DNA of 64,000 nt from Leucogyrophana mollusca (lineage: Eukaryota; Basidiomycota; Agaricomycetes; Boletales): NCBI GenBank assembly GCA_021014945.1, contig MU266471.1, positions 1 to 64,000 of the forward strand, in the 5' to 3' direction. Shown in pieces: positions 1 to 12,249 of the stretch. The position numbers and the translations under genes were made by a program. A model generated the notes under the pieces. That model was not told where the DNA came from. It made no database searches and was given only the letters and a program-made list of their open reading frames with translations. The stretch's first letter is position 1; every line of letters starts with the position of its first letter.

Positions 1-723
1 GACCAGGGAGACCGGGTCTACGTCCATGGCATCCTCTGAGGCTGGGGATGCGGGTTCATTCTGAGACTGGCCAGCCATATTCCATATCAGTCACCCGAAC
101 TCAACGATCAGTTTGATTTGAAATGAACCCACGCAAGCAAACAGGTTCTCTGCCTCCGGTTTGAAGGTATTTGTGGGCCGAGAAGACGACAGCCATTCAA
201 GAGGTAGAGCACTCCACTGTGTTCGCTTCGGGTTCGACTGTGACGAGGGAGGTTTCGAGAACGACCCCGAAGATTCGTTTAAGATGGTACCATTGCTGAC
301 ATCGTTACCAAACATGCGAGCCGCACTAGTGAAGGCACGAGGGCGGGTAATAGGTTTGCTCGCTCTCAAGTTCTCCTTCTGGAATGCCTTGACGGGGGCC
401 GGAGATATGTCCATGGGTTCGTCGCGTTCGGTCTCAGGTGTGAGCGCGATGGTATCGCGAGGAGGGGAGTTCAAGGACATAGTAGACGCGAATGAAAGCT
501 CGAGATCGGAAGACAAGAATTCGTCAACGTCGTCGCGTGGAACCCTGAGTAGCTGGCTTCGCTTGCGCGAAGGAGCGGGTGGCGCGTTCAGGTATTGACT
601 GGATGAAGATGAAAGTGTGAAGAAGGTCATTTCGCCGGTAACGGGACGATACTGTTTGTAGTCTCTTTTTGGTTTCTTGAGAGTATGATAATCTGCGAGA
701 CGTTGGATAAAGGACGCGGACAT
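1..723 (-). CDS. Unknown Ser/Pro-rich protein, 5' part only (runs off left edge)
   Basis: I do not recognise this gene. The reading frame opens at the ATG ending at 723 (MSASFIQRLADYHTLKKPKR) and runs about 200 codons. It is rich in Ser, Pro, Arg and Lys, has no membrane segment, and carries short acidic stretches such as EPMDISPAP. After the exon reaching about position 135 a short intron is likely, because a later in-frame block (positions 1-70) reads NEPASPASEDAMDVDP, the same style of low-complexity sequence. The protein therefore continues beyond the window. The longer open frame upstream to 891 lacks this bias, so I chose the ATG at 723. The composition suggests a disordered nuclear or regulatory protein, but that is only inference. 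Confidence 0.5.
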
Positions 724-1721
724 GGCGGAGACGAGCCGAGGTGGTACAACAGGGTGGAGTGTTACAACAGTGTGAATGTTACAGCAGGTCGAATAAATGA
801 GCCAATAAACAGTGGTCGAGGGAGGCCGGTCGATGAGAACGAGCCAGGTTGGTGATACAACACAAGTGACGCGCAAGTTGAAAAGAAACAACCGTTAGCC
901 GTCAAGTTGAAGATAAAGATGTTTGGTGGAAGGCACAAGGAAATAAATACCAACCGAAATGTGGCCCAATGGAATTGATCGTGGCCGGGATGTTTATTAA
1001 GAACAACGGGCTGCCGAGAGCAAAATCCATCAGTACCGAGGTTTCAGGACGCGCCAAAGAGAATGAACAAAGGAACATTGTGTGACGCGCTCGGCGAGAG
1101 CGAGACTTTCAGTCCATTGTTCACCTAACGCGGAGGTTCGACTCTACCTCGTGTTTCGGACGACTGCAGCCGAGCCCACCTATCCACACATATATAAAGG
1201 AGCTCTACTGACCTTAAGCGTAAGGAATGTGTTGACGGAGGAGGCCGCGCCTGGATCGAAAGCAAAATGAAGCACGAAGTGTTAGCGTACGACGAAGTGA
1301 ATTCACCAAGGGCTTGGTCGAAGAAAGGCTCAAACCAAGTCTCACGTTGGATTTGAACCGGAATGGCAACCAAACTTTGTTGTGGACAACTGTGGGTCCA
1401 CACTGCCGTTCCTTGCCCAAAACGGTCAGTTTTGCACTTCGTCGCCGCAAATAGACCCTATAACTCACCAAGAGCCGCGTGTCGTAGATCGAATCCTCCT
1501 ATAGAATATCCTAGCAAGAAAATAGGTATCCACTCTGGTCCTCCTGGTTGAAAACGCGCTGACAAGAACGAGAAAGGCGTCTTGTTTGCTCTTCCTTTGC
1601 GCAAGGTTGACTTTGGTCACGTGCTTGTTGCTTTGTTCTTGTTCCGCTTTTGGACACCATGATTTTCTCTTCGAGCGTCTACTAACTTGTGTTGTACAGA
1701 TTCTACTAGAACTTCAGCTCT
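724..1721. other. Gene-free stretch with a TATA-like box
   Basis: No convincing gene lies here. A TATA-like run (ATATATAAAGG) sits near 1190 on the plus strand, and an ATG at 1267 follows it, but the frame from that ATG stops after 29 codons. A neighbouring open stretch (about 1335-1515) reads WQPNFVVDNCGSTLPFLAQ and might be an exon of an unrecognised small gene. I could not join the two with certainty. Confidence 0.3.
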
Positions 1722-2687
1722 CTAAAGTTGGGCCAAGCCTATCATTGCCGGTCGCTTGACAAGCGACGGACGAGGGTCCGCAACGTTCACCTCACTCCAT
1801 CTATTGAGTGAGTTAGGCACAACGACTTCTACCGGAAAAAACGGTACGTACGGCACAAATACGTTCTGAAGCTTGTCGTAGTGAAGCTCAGGATAGTTTT
1901 CGCCGATGATCTTGATCAGGGTGTTGAATATAATCTACAAATTGTCAGTGCTCCCTCCATCGGTGGCCCCTGACAGACATTACTTACTTCGTAACCAGCA
2001 GCATTAAGATGCAGACCGTCAGACAAGAACCTCTCGCATGACTTCTCATCCTTTCCAGCAGCTTCCCAGATCTCAGTCCACACATCAGCCACAGGTATAT
2101 TCTCCTTCAATCCCACCTCTTTCACTGCCTCTGCATAGGACTTCGTGGCGTCAAACACCCGTCCATCCCACTGATAGGTGTTGACCGGCGGCGGCGTGAT
2201 GAGGATAATGCGTGTGTCCGGGGAATACCATGCCGACGCTGGTGAAGTTACCATATGAATCAAATGGCTGAGATTGGTCTTGTATCGGTCTCGCGGGACG
2301 TGCTGTGGGCTTGGCGCAGGAGATGCATCATTAGCACCATACCAGATGGTGAGTAATCGAACTTTTGGAACGTGGTGCTGTTCATGTTCCTTGGCAAAAA
2401 TCTAAGACCAGATTATCGACCTTCAACCACGCATAGTAGTAAAGGCAGCTAACTTACCTGCTCAAAGACCGGAATCGCCCAGTCCGTTTGATAGCCGCCC
2501 AGACCACGGTTGATCACGTCCAGCTTCCGGGCGTAGACATCTGTTTACAGGACTCAGCTGAAATGACGACATGTACACCTTCGGTGGTCCCACATGACAG
2601 TCGCTGGGCGAACCCGTGGGCCTCCCAACCGCCTTGAGTCAACGAATCGCCGAGAAGCATGATAGCATCTTGAACGTAGGCAGCCAT
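1722..2687 (-). CDS. IAH1: GDSL/SGNH esterase, isoamyl acetate-hydrolysing type
   Basis: This is an SGNH-family hydrolase that cleaves short acetate esters, as IAH1 does in yeast. Four exons are inferred (2687-2594, 2540-2458, 2401-1988, 1934-1722), giving 267 residues, a normal family length. The nucleophile block LLGDSLTQGGWE is at residues 12-23. The oxyanion Gly is in INRGLGGYQTDW, the Asn is in WYGANDASP, and the catalytic Asp-His pair is in FLSDGLHLNAAGYE. The start ATG (2687) places the GDSL block near the N-terminus as usual, and no signal peptide is seen, so the enzyme is probably cytosolic. It is divergent from SEN34 with 297 bp between start codons. The family call is firm; the true substrate is not known. 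Confidence 0.9.
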
Positions 2688-2984
2688 GGTTAATTGTGTT
2701 GTCTTGATCGGCAGATGAGCATTTGGGCAAGCAAAATCGGTTTGGGCTGGCACTCACTTGTCAAATACCTTTCTTGCGCTGTCTTGATGTGAAGTCGGCG
2801 TGGATGGGGGAGTAACTGATAAACACTAAGCTCGAGAGCCTTGAGACGCTATTGCGAGTGCAATCTTATACCGAGATCTAAACATAACTCAATCCGACAT
2901 CCCACGAGGCAGCCATGTGCTCGGTAAGTTATCGGGACGGAAGAGTGTATTCCGATCTTGGCTCTTGAGTACTAGCTTGCACCA

Positions 2985-4142
2985 ATGCTCCCATCTCATC
3001 GCATACCTCTGCGGGTATCAAATCGCAAGGCATACGTGTGGGATGTCGACGGTGAGAGCCGCAGTCTTTTTTCTGTGGAGAAGCTCACAATGAGCAAACA
3101 AATGGGTGTAGATATCGCCATTTTACGTTCACAGCATCATATCTGTGGTATCTTGACGGGCACACTTCCACATCTGTCTCAGCAGAATGTATTCTTAGGC
3201 GTGCCTCTGTTGCTATTACCCGAGGAAGTTGTGCTCCTCGTTGAAAATGGCGAGTCACATACTCATGCCCTGACATCTCATTTCACAATCTGATGACGGT
3301 CTGCAGAAATCGCCATCCTGATAGATGACGCAAACGCACATCATGACCCGTCTTCGTCCGCTCTCCAGAAGTGGAACGAGGAGAGGCTACGCGATGTGAA
3401 GCAGCAACTATCTCTTGCGGAGCAAAAAGAGGTCCAAGAAGCCACCAATCCCGGACGTGCGATGTCGGAGACTGCCATGCGCAAACGGAAAGAGCGCGAA
3501 GAGCGACGATCGCGCGCAAAGGTCAATACCGACACGAGCGGAACCGCAGCTGAAGAAAGCATTTTCTCTCCCCCCATAATTGAGCCAGCTCCACAGCCCG
3601 CACCCACCCCCGTTACATCCGCATCTGTTCACACAGCGAACCAATTATCTACTGCTTCCTACACAGTAACTATTCCAGCGTCTTCATCCACGCTGGGGTG
3701 GTACGCATACCCTTCACACACCTACGCCACCATCACAGCGGCGCGCGAGGCAGGCGTATGGGAGTACCCCGCTACCCCCACTGAACGCGCACGGTGCGGT
3801 GTCTTTCGTGGTTTGTGGGAGCAGGGGTACTTCATGGGCGGGGGCATTAAATTTGGTGGTGAATACCTGGTATATCCTGGTCCGTCCCTCATGCCTGCCA
3901 GAGCCTAGGTTATTTGCGTTTATCTGAGATATTGTAATTCTTTTACAGGAGATCCGCTGCGTTATCACTCACACTTTGTTGCTTCTGTTATCGAGTCGCC
4001 GACAGCTGCACTTCGTCCGATGGAAATTGTTGCTCACGGCCGACTTGGGACAGGGACCAAGAAGGCCCACCTACTATGCGAATGGGACGAGCAGAAAAAG
4101 GAAGTCTCGTACTTTTCCATCGAATGGGCAGGATTTGGCTAA
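2985..4142 (+). CDS. SEN34: tRNA-splicing endonuclease subunit Sen34
   Basis: This is one of the two catalytic subunits of the tRNA-splicing endonuclease; Sen34 cuts the 3' splice site of intron-containing pre-tRNAs. The exons 2985-3051, 3112-3249, 3307-3879 and 3949-4142 give 323 residues. The N-terminal domain shows HHICGILTGTLPH and QQNVFLGVPLLLLPEE, a family signature. A charged middle region (KRKEREERRSRAK) follows. The C-terminal nuclease domain has LWEQGYFMGGGIKFGGEY and then YPGDPLRYHSHF and KKAHLLCEW, which hold the Tyr, His and Lys of the active site. The second intron (3250-3306) must use a GC donor (GCGAGT) to keep the frame. The first intron (60 nt) is in frame and free of stops, so its retention would only add 20 residues. 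Confidence 0.93.
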
Positions 4143-4351
4143 GACAAGCATCGTACGTGTATTTCACAAGAGTTTTTATACTCTAGGCTGGTGGCTCGTA
4201 TACACCTCCGGAAATGGGAGTTCATTCTGTGCAACCTCAAAATCGCGACATGCTGGACTGAAATGGGCCATGCTATGTATTCCAATATGTGCAGGGTATA
4301 ATTGGTCGTAAAAGGATATCTCCGCATGTCCGCTAGAAACCAATGCTAAGA

Positions 4352-5808
4352 TCAATCTGCCTTCCTTCTGCTAGTAGGGCTGGTGAAGACTCTCCCGGCA
4401 CCCTGCACTCTTCCGCCAGGTCGCCTGGGGATGCCCATTCGCGCGTCAACTCCGACGGCCCTCATCTCGATACCTGCGCCTTCTTCGGCCTGCTCTGAGC
4501 TGTCGCTATGTGCACGATGACGCCGCTGCACCGCCCCGCTACCACCGACACTCAGGATTCGCACGATGCGGTCATTCAGCCAGATAACCGCCGCAAAGAC
4601 AGGCATGCGGATTGGTATGTAGGGCGACGGGTAGCGCACCACGTCACTAGATTCCACGGCTGTGTTTGGAACCGGGTTGAACGGGTCCTGTGGAACTGGT
4701 TTCGCGTGCATGGCCATGATGATGAACTATGGATCTCGCGAATTAGGGATAGCTAGTTTGGGTCGAAGATGCAGAAGCTTACGGCGGGGAACATGAGGGC
4801 AAACAAGGCTGCGTTGGCAAGGCCACTTCCCCACGTGCATATCGCCGCAGATGGTAGACCGAACGCAAAGTAGTAAGCCCAGCGCTCTTCTAAGTGGCGG
4901 ACTCTACGCGAGAGCGATAAACCACGAGCCACCCAAATGAATCTGGATTAAGGTGTCAGCTCTTATCCGGCGCCGATGATGTTAGTGGAGGTATGCCCAC
5001 TCAAAACAATAATAGCTGCATGGACGATTGTCAATCTCAACCACTCATATGTCAGGAGAGTCAAACTTACGCGTCAACCCAGCACATGAATGCAAAGCTC
5101 GTAGCTGGCCCGGCATAAGGAATAGACCTAAGAGCGAAAGATACGATGATAGATGTAAGGACCATAACAGCCCTGTATGCCGAGGTAGCGAGCATGGTCA
5201 GCATCCCGGTATACGTAGTAGGTTGCTGTTGTGCTGCGCGGCTACCATGCTGAAGGACGAATGTGCGTTTGGCAATCAAGTTGCACCACGTACTCTAGCA
5301 GAGGAGCGTCAGCACCACTCGCGGACATTGAGGTGACGGATGTCAACAGAGGAAAACGTGTTCGGAATGGATATACTGACGTTCAGATAAAAGGATACTC
5401 CAACCACGGGAAGCAACCACAGGACTCGGTAGAACCAGCCAACGTTGCGGTGAAGCCAGCTCGGATGGTCACGGACAAGGGGCTGCAGAAGCAGGTCAAA
5501 CGTGTATATGGACGTCAAGGAGAGTAAGTTGAGGAGCAAGGACTTGAATACGTTGGCACGGATCTCAGGGTCGCTGTGTGGTTTCCGACGAATGCGTGGG
5601 ACGAGATTGCAAGGTAAATCGAGAGAATGTACCTTGTAGCTGTCCGAAAGACTACATCCCACCGGGACGCCTCAAAGAGCCCCTTCAGGGCCCACGTCGC
5701 TTGTAATGTCGCGGTTTGTTGGAAGGACAAGAACGTGGGGTAAGAAGACCGGGATGTCTGCGGAGCGGGGTAGGGAACTGGTTGGGGTCGTACTGATGGT
5801 CTCGACAT
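4352..5808 (-). CDS. EI24-like ER membrane protein
   Basis: The protein belongs to the EI24 (etoposide-induced 2.4) family, multi-pass ER proteins linked in animals to autophagy and in fission yeast (Lds2) to spore lipid droplets. Diagnostic blocks are FKSLLLNLLSLTSIYTFD, LHRNVGWFYRVLWLLPVVGV followed by SFYLN, and, after further introns, a region reading VRHLEERWAYYFAFGLPS and TWGSGLANAALFALMFP. Several hydrophobic segments are spread over it. The start (MSRPSVRPQPVPYPAPQ, ATG ending at 5808) gives a short Pro-rich N-terminus. After the last membrane segment comes a hydrophilic tail of about 100 residues rich in Arg and Gly that looks species-specific. Roughly six exons are needed. It ends 209 bp from the stop of SEN34 (convergent). 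Confidence 0.85.
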
Positions 5809-6479
5809 TTCCTTCCCTCACAACCTAGAGTAAATTGCTAGCTAAAGACGCACGCCTTGACTACTTACCACCACTCCGGGTTTCGAAAGTTGGCAGACGA
5901 GAGCAGGCGACAATGAGGTGATCGGCGAATTTACCGTCATTTCAACTTGTCCACGTTGCCAAATTGATCCAATCACGAAACCACATTCGGATAGATCTGA
6001 AGTCAGTCTCGACTTTTGGAAGATCAGCCTGAGGTGCCAGTGTCCATCTATAAGCACACCCTCTCGAACCTTCACAATAGACGGTTAAAGTGCAGTATAA
6101 ACGAGTCATTTGGTAGGTAACTCCACTTGATTTCCTCAATTCCTTGTTGATCAGTGGATGGTCGTATATTTGACAGTGTAACGGAGCTCGAGGGCGAGCT
6201 CTAGGGACAGAGTTGTTCAACTTAGCATCCTTCAACGACAGTGACTACCTCGTCATATAATTAGTAATCTATAATGCTAGCTCAAACACCCAGACTTATT
6301 CAACCTCCTGATATTCCAACCACTCGCACTCGAAACATGACTTGGGCATGACTGTATAGGTGAGCTGCCGAGAAAGGACAACGGTGACTAGCATGGGACA
6401 TCTAGACCCTACTCGCATAATGTATATAGCACAAGAAAAACTGGCGGGTCTTCGCGGTTTACGCACCGCAGCGCCAATG
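5809..6479. other. Intergenic, 5' region of EI24 gene
   Basis: Both strands carry only short open frames with no recognisable protein signature. The stretch lies between the start of the EI24-like gene and the stop of DUF6534 copy A, so it probably holds the EI24 promoter and the 3' end of copy A. No repeat or RNA gene was recognised. Confidence 0.4.
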
Positions 6480-8428
6480 CTACCGGTAAGAGCTTGTCGA
6501 AGGTGTTTCAATCGTTGATTCCTGTGCTTTGGTTACCGGTATCGTCTGCAGTTCGATAGTCTTCATAGCACGTTCTCGTATAGTCTTCCTCGCGTTCAAT
6601 CTGCACAGTCAGTCAGTTGGGCTAGGTAAGCTGCCAGAGGAGTAGACTCACACCGCCAGCATTGAGTTGGCATACGCTAGGTGTGACAAGTTGATCTGAG
6701 TACATTTCAAGGTTGTGATGATGCAATGACCCACATTTGCAGATGATGGGTGCGGGAGCACCAATCCAGTACTGGCCATTTTGTGTCCAGTTCTGTCAGG
6801 GTGAATCGGTCAAAACGTCGCCGTAGAAGGCGACAAAAAAGGCCTACGAAAATGAACAATACCAGCGATACCAGACTGTCACCCAGTTGTGTTCAGTGCG
6901 AGCCAAATTATGCAAGAAAGCGCCAAAACTACCTACCACGTGAAAAATCCCATATTCACGAAGACGTTGATAAGCTCCTGTATAGTCGTTGCCATTCTAG
7001 GTATCCGAATGATGTGAGCAACTGTTCAAGATAAACCGTGGCGAAAGTCGCACCGCTTAATTCCAGACCGCTGTGGTTGTAGATAGAAGAAGATAGAACC
7101 TGTGATGAGCACGTCACACACCACGCTCAGCCCAGCTGCTAAACCACCGGTAACCTAATGATAGAGAAGCAGCCTGCTCAGTCGTTCTGTATCTCAATAG
7201 GGGTTGAGATACCGAACCAACGACGTGTTTGCGGAAGTGGGAGAGCTTGCGCGGGTACTGGTCTGCATGTGAGCCTGGCTTGTCGTACCACACGCAGCAT
7301 CGGGCAAACTCACAATGCAATAACGCACACTGCCAGCGTGGAACAAGTTCAGTACTACCGACGGACTCTCCAAGGACCAACAGACAATACGAACGAATTC
7401 CGAGGACTAGAAGGATATTAAAACCTCAAGATGCTACAATTGAGCGAAGACCTCACCAAACCCAGCAACGGCGATCACTGACTGGAGAGCTATGGCATGA
7501 GGGGCGTATCGTCGAGGTACCGACCAACAAAGCTCACCACCGCGGCTGTGATAATTTTATTATTCCCACTTACTGGAAATCGTCTTATTTGGCCAACGAC
7601 TATGGGCAAACGACTTGGAAGAACTTACTGATCCACAACCGATGGGCATAAAAGCTAGTTCAGGGCGAGATTAAATAGTCGTAGAGACTTCGTTAAGGAG
7701 AGTACCTTTGGACAACGAACGTAGTAGAATACTTGACACAGCTTCAGCTCCACGATATGGGCAAAAGAACATGAGAGCGTACACTGAGGACGGAAGCCAT
7801 CTGGAGGGGGGGCGATGGTACACTGCTTAGCCACCACATATCCTGTAGCTGAAGAATACTTACAGGTGCTTCCCTGAGTCGTTTGAGGCAAAGACACACC
7901 GTCGGTCTGCTTGTCGCACTCGAAGCGCCGAATGAAACTCACCATGGCAGCTTTAAAAGACAGCGCTGCGAGGTGGCATTGTGACACGATATGAGCAACG
8001 CCCAGTTATATGATACCATTGCGTAAGAATGTAGAGAATCCATGATGCTGAGGAAAGGACGGAGATTAGGATGTGACGACTTTGAACAGACGATGAATAC
8101 GCACAAGACAACCAACACCTGGCCAACGGGTCAGTTTCGGTTTTGTGTGAGTAATCAATGGCAGGGCTCACCAGGACCTTTAGTGCCCTCTGGTCCCGAG
8201 GGAAAGCACGCAGATAGTAGCCGTATTGCCCCAATGCGACGCCATACATGCTGCTCGTCTTCTACATGAGGGGAATTGCACCGGGAGGGGGATCGAGACA
8301 CTTACCCCAGAGACAAAGTGAGGCCTAGCAGCGTGAAGGTACTAAGTATTTACGAGTCTTTCGGCGACGTATAGAAACTGACCTATCATTCCTGGGCCCC
8401 AGTCCAGTGCAGCGGACACATCAGGCAT
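6480..8428 (-). CDS. DUF6534-type multi-pass membrane protein, paralog A
   Basis: The gene is broken into many very short exons. Those that can be recognised by comparison with its paralogs read MPDVSAALDWGPGMIG (start ATG ending 8428), MYGVALGQYGYYLRAFPRDQ, MDSLHSYAMVSYNWALL, ISGNNKIITAAV, SIFFYLQPQRSGIKR, TIQELINVFVNMGFFT and LNARKTIRERAMKTIEL near the C-terminus. This order (GP.LIG start, LGQ-aromatic helix, Leu-rich helices, FFYL..RSG loop, MLAVLNARK end) matches the fungal DUF6534 family, predicted seven-helix membrane proteins of unknown role. No stop or frameshift was found in the exons checked. The paralogs end in similar short hydrophilic tails, and this one stops at 6480. Function, ligand and location beyond a membrane cannot be inferred. 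Confidence 0.75.
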
Positions 8429-9689
8429 GTTCGTATGTGAGGAGCAAAGGCAGCTCGGGGCCACCGAGAGCTTGAACTCCCTATAGTGATGAGAGAGATA
8501 ACTTTCGAGTCGTGGTCCGCATTCACCCCGAAGGATAAACAGTACTAATGAACTTGCCAAGTCAGGCAGTACCTTGTCCAGGCTTTTAGCCGGCTGTTAG
8601 GCTGAAGGGCCAACATCATGTCACCAACTTGGGGACCCTTCCAAAGCACACCCCCGTAACGTAATTTTCAGCGCTGGTTATCAATTCATTACTTAAGCTA
8701 TCAGTAAACATGGATCTGACAAGAAAGTCACTGGCAGCACAGCATCCTCCCCCACAACGGATACCGTGTTGCCCAGCGATTACTCACCGATCATGATATG
8801 AAGGCCTTTGCAGTCAGACCAACGACCCGTCTCCTGTGAGGGGTCAGACCGGCGTGCAAAGTATTACATCACTAGTGCTGACTTTGTCACACAGCTATGC
8901 AGCCGATTGGAGGTGAATACATACTCGAGAAGCCGGGAGACTTAGTCCTCGGGCACTGAGTATTGGACCTCCCACTGGGGGTTTGCCGAGAACATGTACG
9001 TGTCTAAATCAAACTCGACTAGTCACAAAATTTGAACTGGATTAAGGTGCTTACATGGGAACTGAGGTCGCTTTGTGTGGATGGGATCAGGTACTAAAAA
9101 AACAACTTACATGTACGGCCGCGCGAAAATGAGGCCGAGATGATAGTAAATGGAAGCAGTGGCAGCTGCCCAGTGAACGCATAATGATTCATCCTTGCGT
9201 CTGGTTTACAATTGCCGCGAAACTTTCATCGGTGACGTCTGCGACATACTTTGATGGTTCAAGTAACCAACAGAGTGATGTATGGCTGCCTAGGGCTGCC
9301 TGGGGTAGGTAAGCGGCAAATGCCGGAAAGATGTTCCCACTGATGCATTTGCGGTTCAGGCCATCAGTTTCTGCAAAGGATTAGTTCAGGGGCGCCTCAG
9401 GTACGCCGAAAAGTAGCTTGCCGATACAGAGCGCTTGAAAGTCAAGCTGTAGCATTCCAAACTGAACCACATGTTGGGAGATGCTTGCATGGACGAGCTG
9501 TTGAATAAGATCAACCTCGTGAAGCAGACGTGTCAAGCTATACCGAAGGAATTGTTGAGGGCGCGATACAGATGGCTATGGGACTCCACTCGTCCCGGGC
9601 ACTTGTAGAAATGGGAGCCTGGTACTGGCGTACGTCGCGCACCTCGTATAGCGCGAGCGCTGACAAACCACAGCGGGTGTCCAAACACT
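8429..9689. other. Degenerate region between DUF6534 copies A and B
   Basis: No intact gene is visible and open frames are short. Given its position it may hold the eroded 3' part of relic B plus the promoter of copy A, but I could not align individual exons here with confidence. Confidence 0.3.
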
Positions 9690-10080
9690 AGAACGCAGGC
9701 CCACCCATGATGTCGACGGGGGACAACTACCGACGGCGAAGGTTGCTAGAAGAATAACCACAATGCAGGCAGAGTGGTGTCGAGTCTACCCCTACGGCGT
9801 AGTATGAGCGCCGGTTGAGGCGCCGCCAGAATTGTCGGCGCCCTCTGGTCGAGGGACAAGGCACGTATATGGAAACCAAAGTTGGCCCGGGACAATGTCA
9901 TACACTGCCCAATTTGTTATGGTAGGTGAGCAACTATATGTAGCATGTCAGAAAAACAAAAACACCCCATACCGGTCAAGGCAAAGCGGCAGAGTTCGAT
10001 AGTCCCTGGGGGTACGCCTCAGGGACTCACCTCTTTTACCAAGTCCCCATTCCAACGTAGCACATGGGCCGTTGATGATC
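9690..10080 (-). pseudogene. Relic of a DUF6534 paralog (copy B)
   Basis: Two segments align with the first exons of the intact paralogs. Around 10032-10075 the minus strand has a first-exon-like block (TTGGAATGGGGACTTGG, then a GTGAG donor) like TTGGAGTGGGGCTCGGCG in copy C, but where copy C has its ATG this copy reads AAC. Around 9825-9905 the LGQ-aromatic exon is recognisable (CGGGCCAACTTTGG and CCTCGACCAGAGGGCGCC), but it is one nucleotide longer than in copy E and so frameshifted. The conserved intron edges persist. A weaker match to the CATCATGG exon start lies near 9710. A lost start plus a frameshift mark it as a decaying pseudogene; its 3' boundary is uncertain. Confidence 0.6.
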
Positions 10081-10361
10081 GAAAAAAGAACGAGAGTTCA
10101 ATTCGGATGGGTATGTCGCGTTGAAGAACCCATGCCATGTCCGCATCACAGATTCATCACTACTTCAGATGAGGCTCATGTACTTCTATTTGCGAAAAGT
10201 AAAGGCTTCGCGAGGGATTAACGGCGGCGCACACACATATTGTGAAAGTTCAGGGAGAGTCGTGATAGATGACCCTGATTTTGATTGAGGAGTCTACTAG
10301 ATCGTGCCCCCCAGTTGAATATTGGGCTGGGCCTCGGCCATCCCCAGGCTGAATCCGACGG

Positions 10362-12249
10362 CTAAGGAGTTTCTGTCGCATCCCGAGTGACAGCTATGGT
10401 TGATAAGGCGAAGGTCTGAGCGACGCTCTCCCGCATAGATCTCCTCGCGTTCAACCTACGAGTACTTCAGTTGAGAGGAACAACATCGACGAGGTAAACT
10501 TACACCGCCAACAGCGAATTTACGTAGGCTGCAATACATAATCAACTGAATGGAACTGAAAGGGATTTCAAGTCATCGTGGATAACTCACATTTTGCAAT
10601 AAATGTACCAGGAGCGCCAACTAAATAGCTGCCCTTTTGCGTCACGAACTGCAGAAGGGCATGTTCAGCTGTTAGAGAGGCCAGAAAACTCTTACTTAAA
10701 AGATACAGAAGGCGTACCAAAACTGCCAGAGCAAGTGATAGGAGACTGGCAAATTTCAGGTCAGGTCGAGGCGAAACCAACAAGCGTGATGCCTACCAGG
10801 TGAAAAGCCCCATGTTGACGGTAACGTTGGTAAGCTGCTGAATAGCACTACCAGACCTGACAAGGCGGGTCAGACTCGAGCCAATCCGGTGTAGGTGGAG
10901 TAGGTCTACCGTCTGACTCCCGATCGCTTGGGGTGCAAGTAAAAAAAAATTGAGCCCGTGATGAGCAGGTCGCATAGCGCGCTTGCCACCGCCGATGTGC
11001 CACATGTGAACTAAGTTCGAAATTATTGTCGTTTGAGTTACATGAGAGGAGCCGCACTGCCAGGAGATTACGAACTACCGAGGTATACAGAGCGGCGACA
11101 CTCTTTGTGCTAATGCTGGGCAGGGCGTGAGCGTTCGTGCCCCTGGAGACAATACACAGACCTACGCGTTGCCAAGGCATACTTAAGATGCAGAGAAGGT
11201 TAGCTCCGCAGGGGGATCTCGAATGATGATACGAACTCAAGCCAAGTACTAAGAGATGTTGGAATATCGCGATGGGTCAAATCAAAATGTATTCTTACCG
11301 AGTTGAACGAACGCAGTCAAGAGCTGTCAGAGATCAATGAGCCTGGGCGAAACCTTACAAACATCAAAGGAGCTTACCACTGCAGATGTGATCAACTTAT
11401 TCCGACCACTTACTGGTAGACAATGAGCAAGTACGTCAAATTGACAGATGTGGACTCACTGATCCAGACCCGATGGGCGTAGAAGCTAGTTAAAAAACCA
11501 ATTGGCACGGGTTGCTGCTATCATCAGTGCGAGACTTACCTCTGGACAGCGAAGGTAAGGCAAAACTTGAGTATATGTCAGCCAAGTATTCGTACAATAG
11601 CCAGCAGGTGCAGCGTACACTTATAACAGAGGCCATCTTGCAACCAGCCGGGTTAGATTCCACACGTTTGGAACCCTGAGCTATACTCACCAAAATTTCC
11701 CTGTTGGCTGTGAGGTATATGCCCGTGGCAGATGTACCAGGGTGACTAACCATGGTAAAACAGACATGCATGCACTTGAAGGGCTGTGGTGGCACCATAC
11801 AAGTAATGCCCATTGATAGGATATTGCTCCGTAGGTATGGAGAGTGTCCATGATACTGAAACAACAATAAATACTGACAGGACGAGTGCATGGCGACCAA
11901 AGAGCACGCACAATACCAATAAGACCTAACGTCGGATCAAAATCAAAATTATTCAAAGCGTTCTATTAGCACTCACCATTAGCTTTAAAGCCTTTCGATC
12001 GTGAGGGAAACTGCGTGTATAGAAGCCATACTGACCCAATGCGACACCGTACATTCTGGCCGTTGACACGGACTTAACTCGTGCTCTGACGCAAAAGTAG
12101 GAACATACCCGAGGGACACGATGAGGCCTGCGAGACGAGGCGGAGGTTGCATAGCATTGGGTGAATTGAGGAGCTAAAGACCCCTACAGATGATCCATGT
12201 ACTCACCTATGAACGCCGAGCCCCACTCCAAGGCGACAGAGTCAGACAT
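10362..12249 (-). CDS. DUF6534-type multi-pass membrane protein, paralog C
   Basis: The structure is the same as in copy A. The first exon is MSDSVALEWGSAFIG (ATG ending 12249). It is followed by RMYGVALGQYGFYTRSFP, SIMDTLHTYGAISYQWALL, CHHSPSSACMSVLPW, LLQFVTQKGSYLVGAPG, YVNSLLAV and a last exon LNARRSMRESVAQTFALST ending at 10362. Many introns of about 50-60 nt separate these. The exons I could check are open, so this copy looks functional. Among the copies it is closest in gene order to relic B and copy A, all on the minus strand, which suggests tandem duplication. The protein is a predicted seven-helix membrane protein; no biochemical role is known for the family. Confidence 0.73.

Noticed and set aside
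1345..1365. tRNA T-loop-like GGTTCAAATCC on the minus strand
   Set aside because: The flanking five-base stem does not pair and no acceptor or anticodon arm could be drawn.
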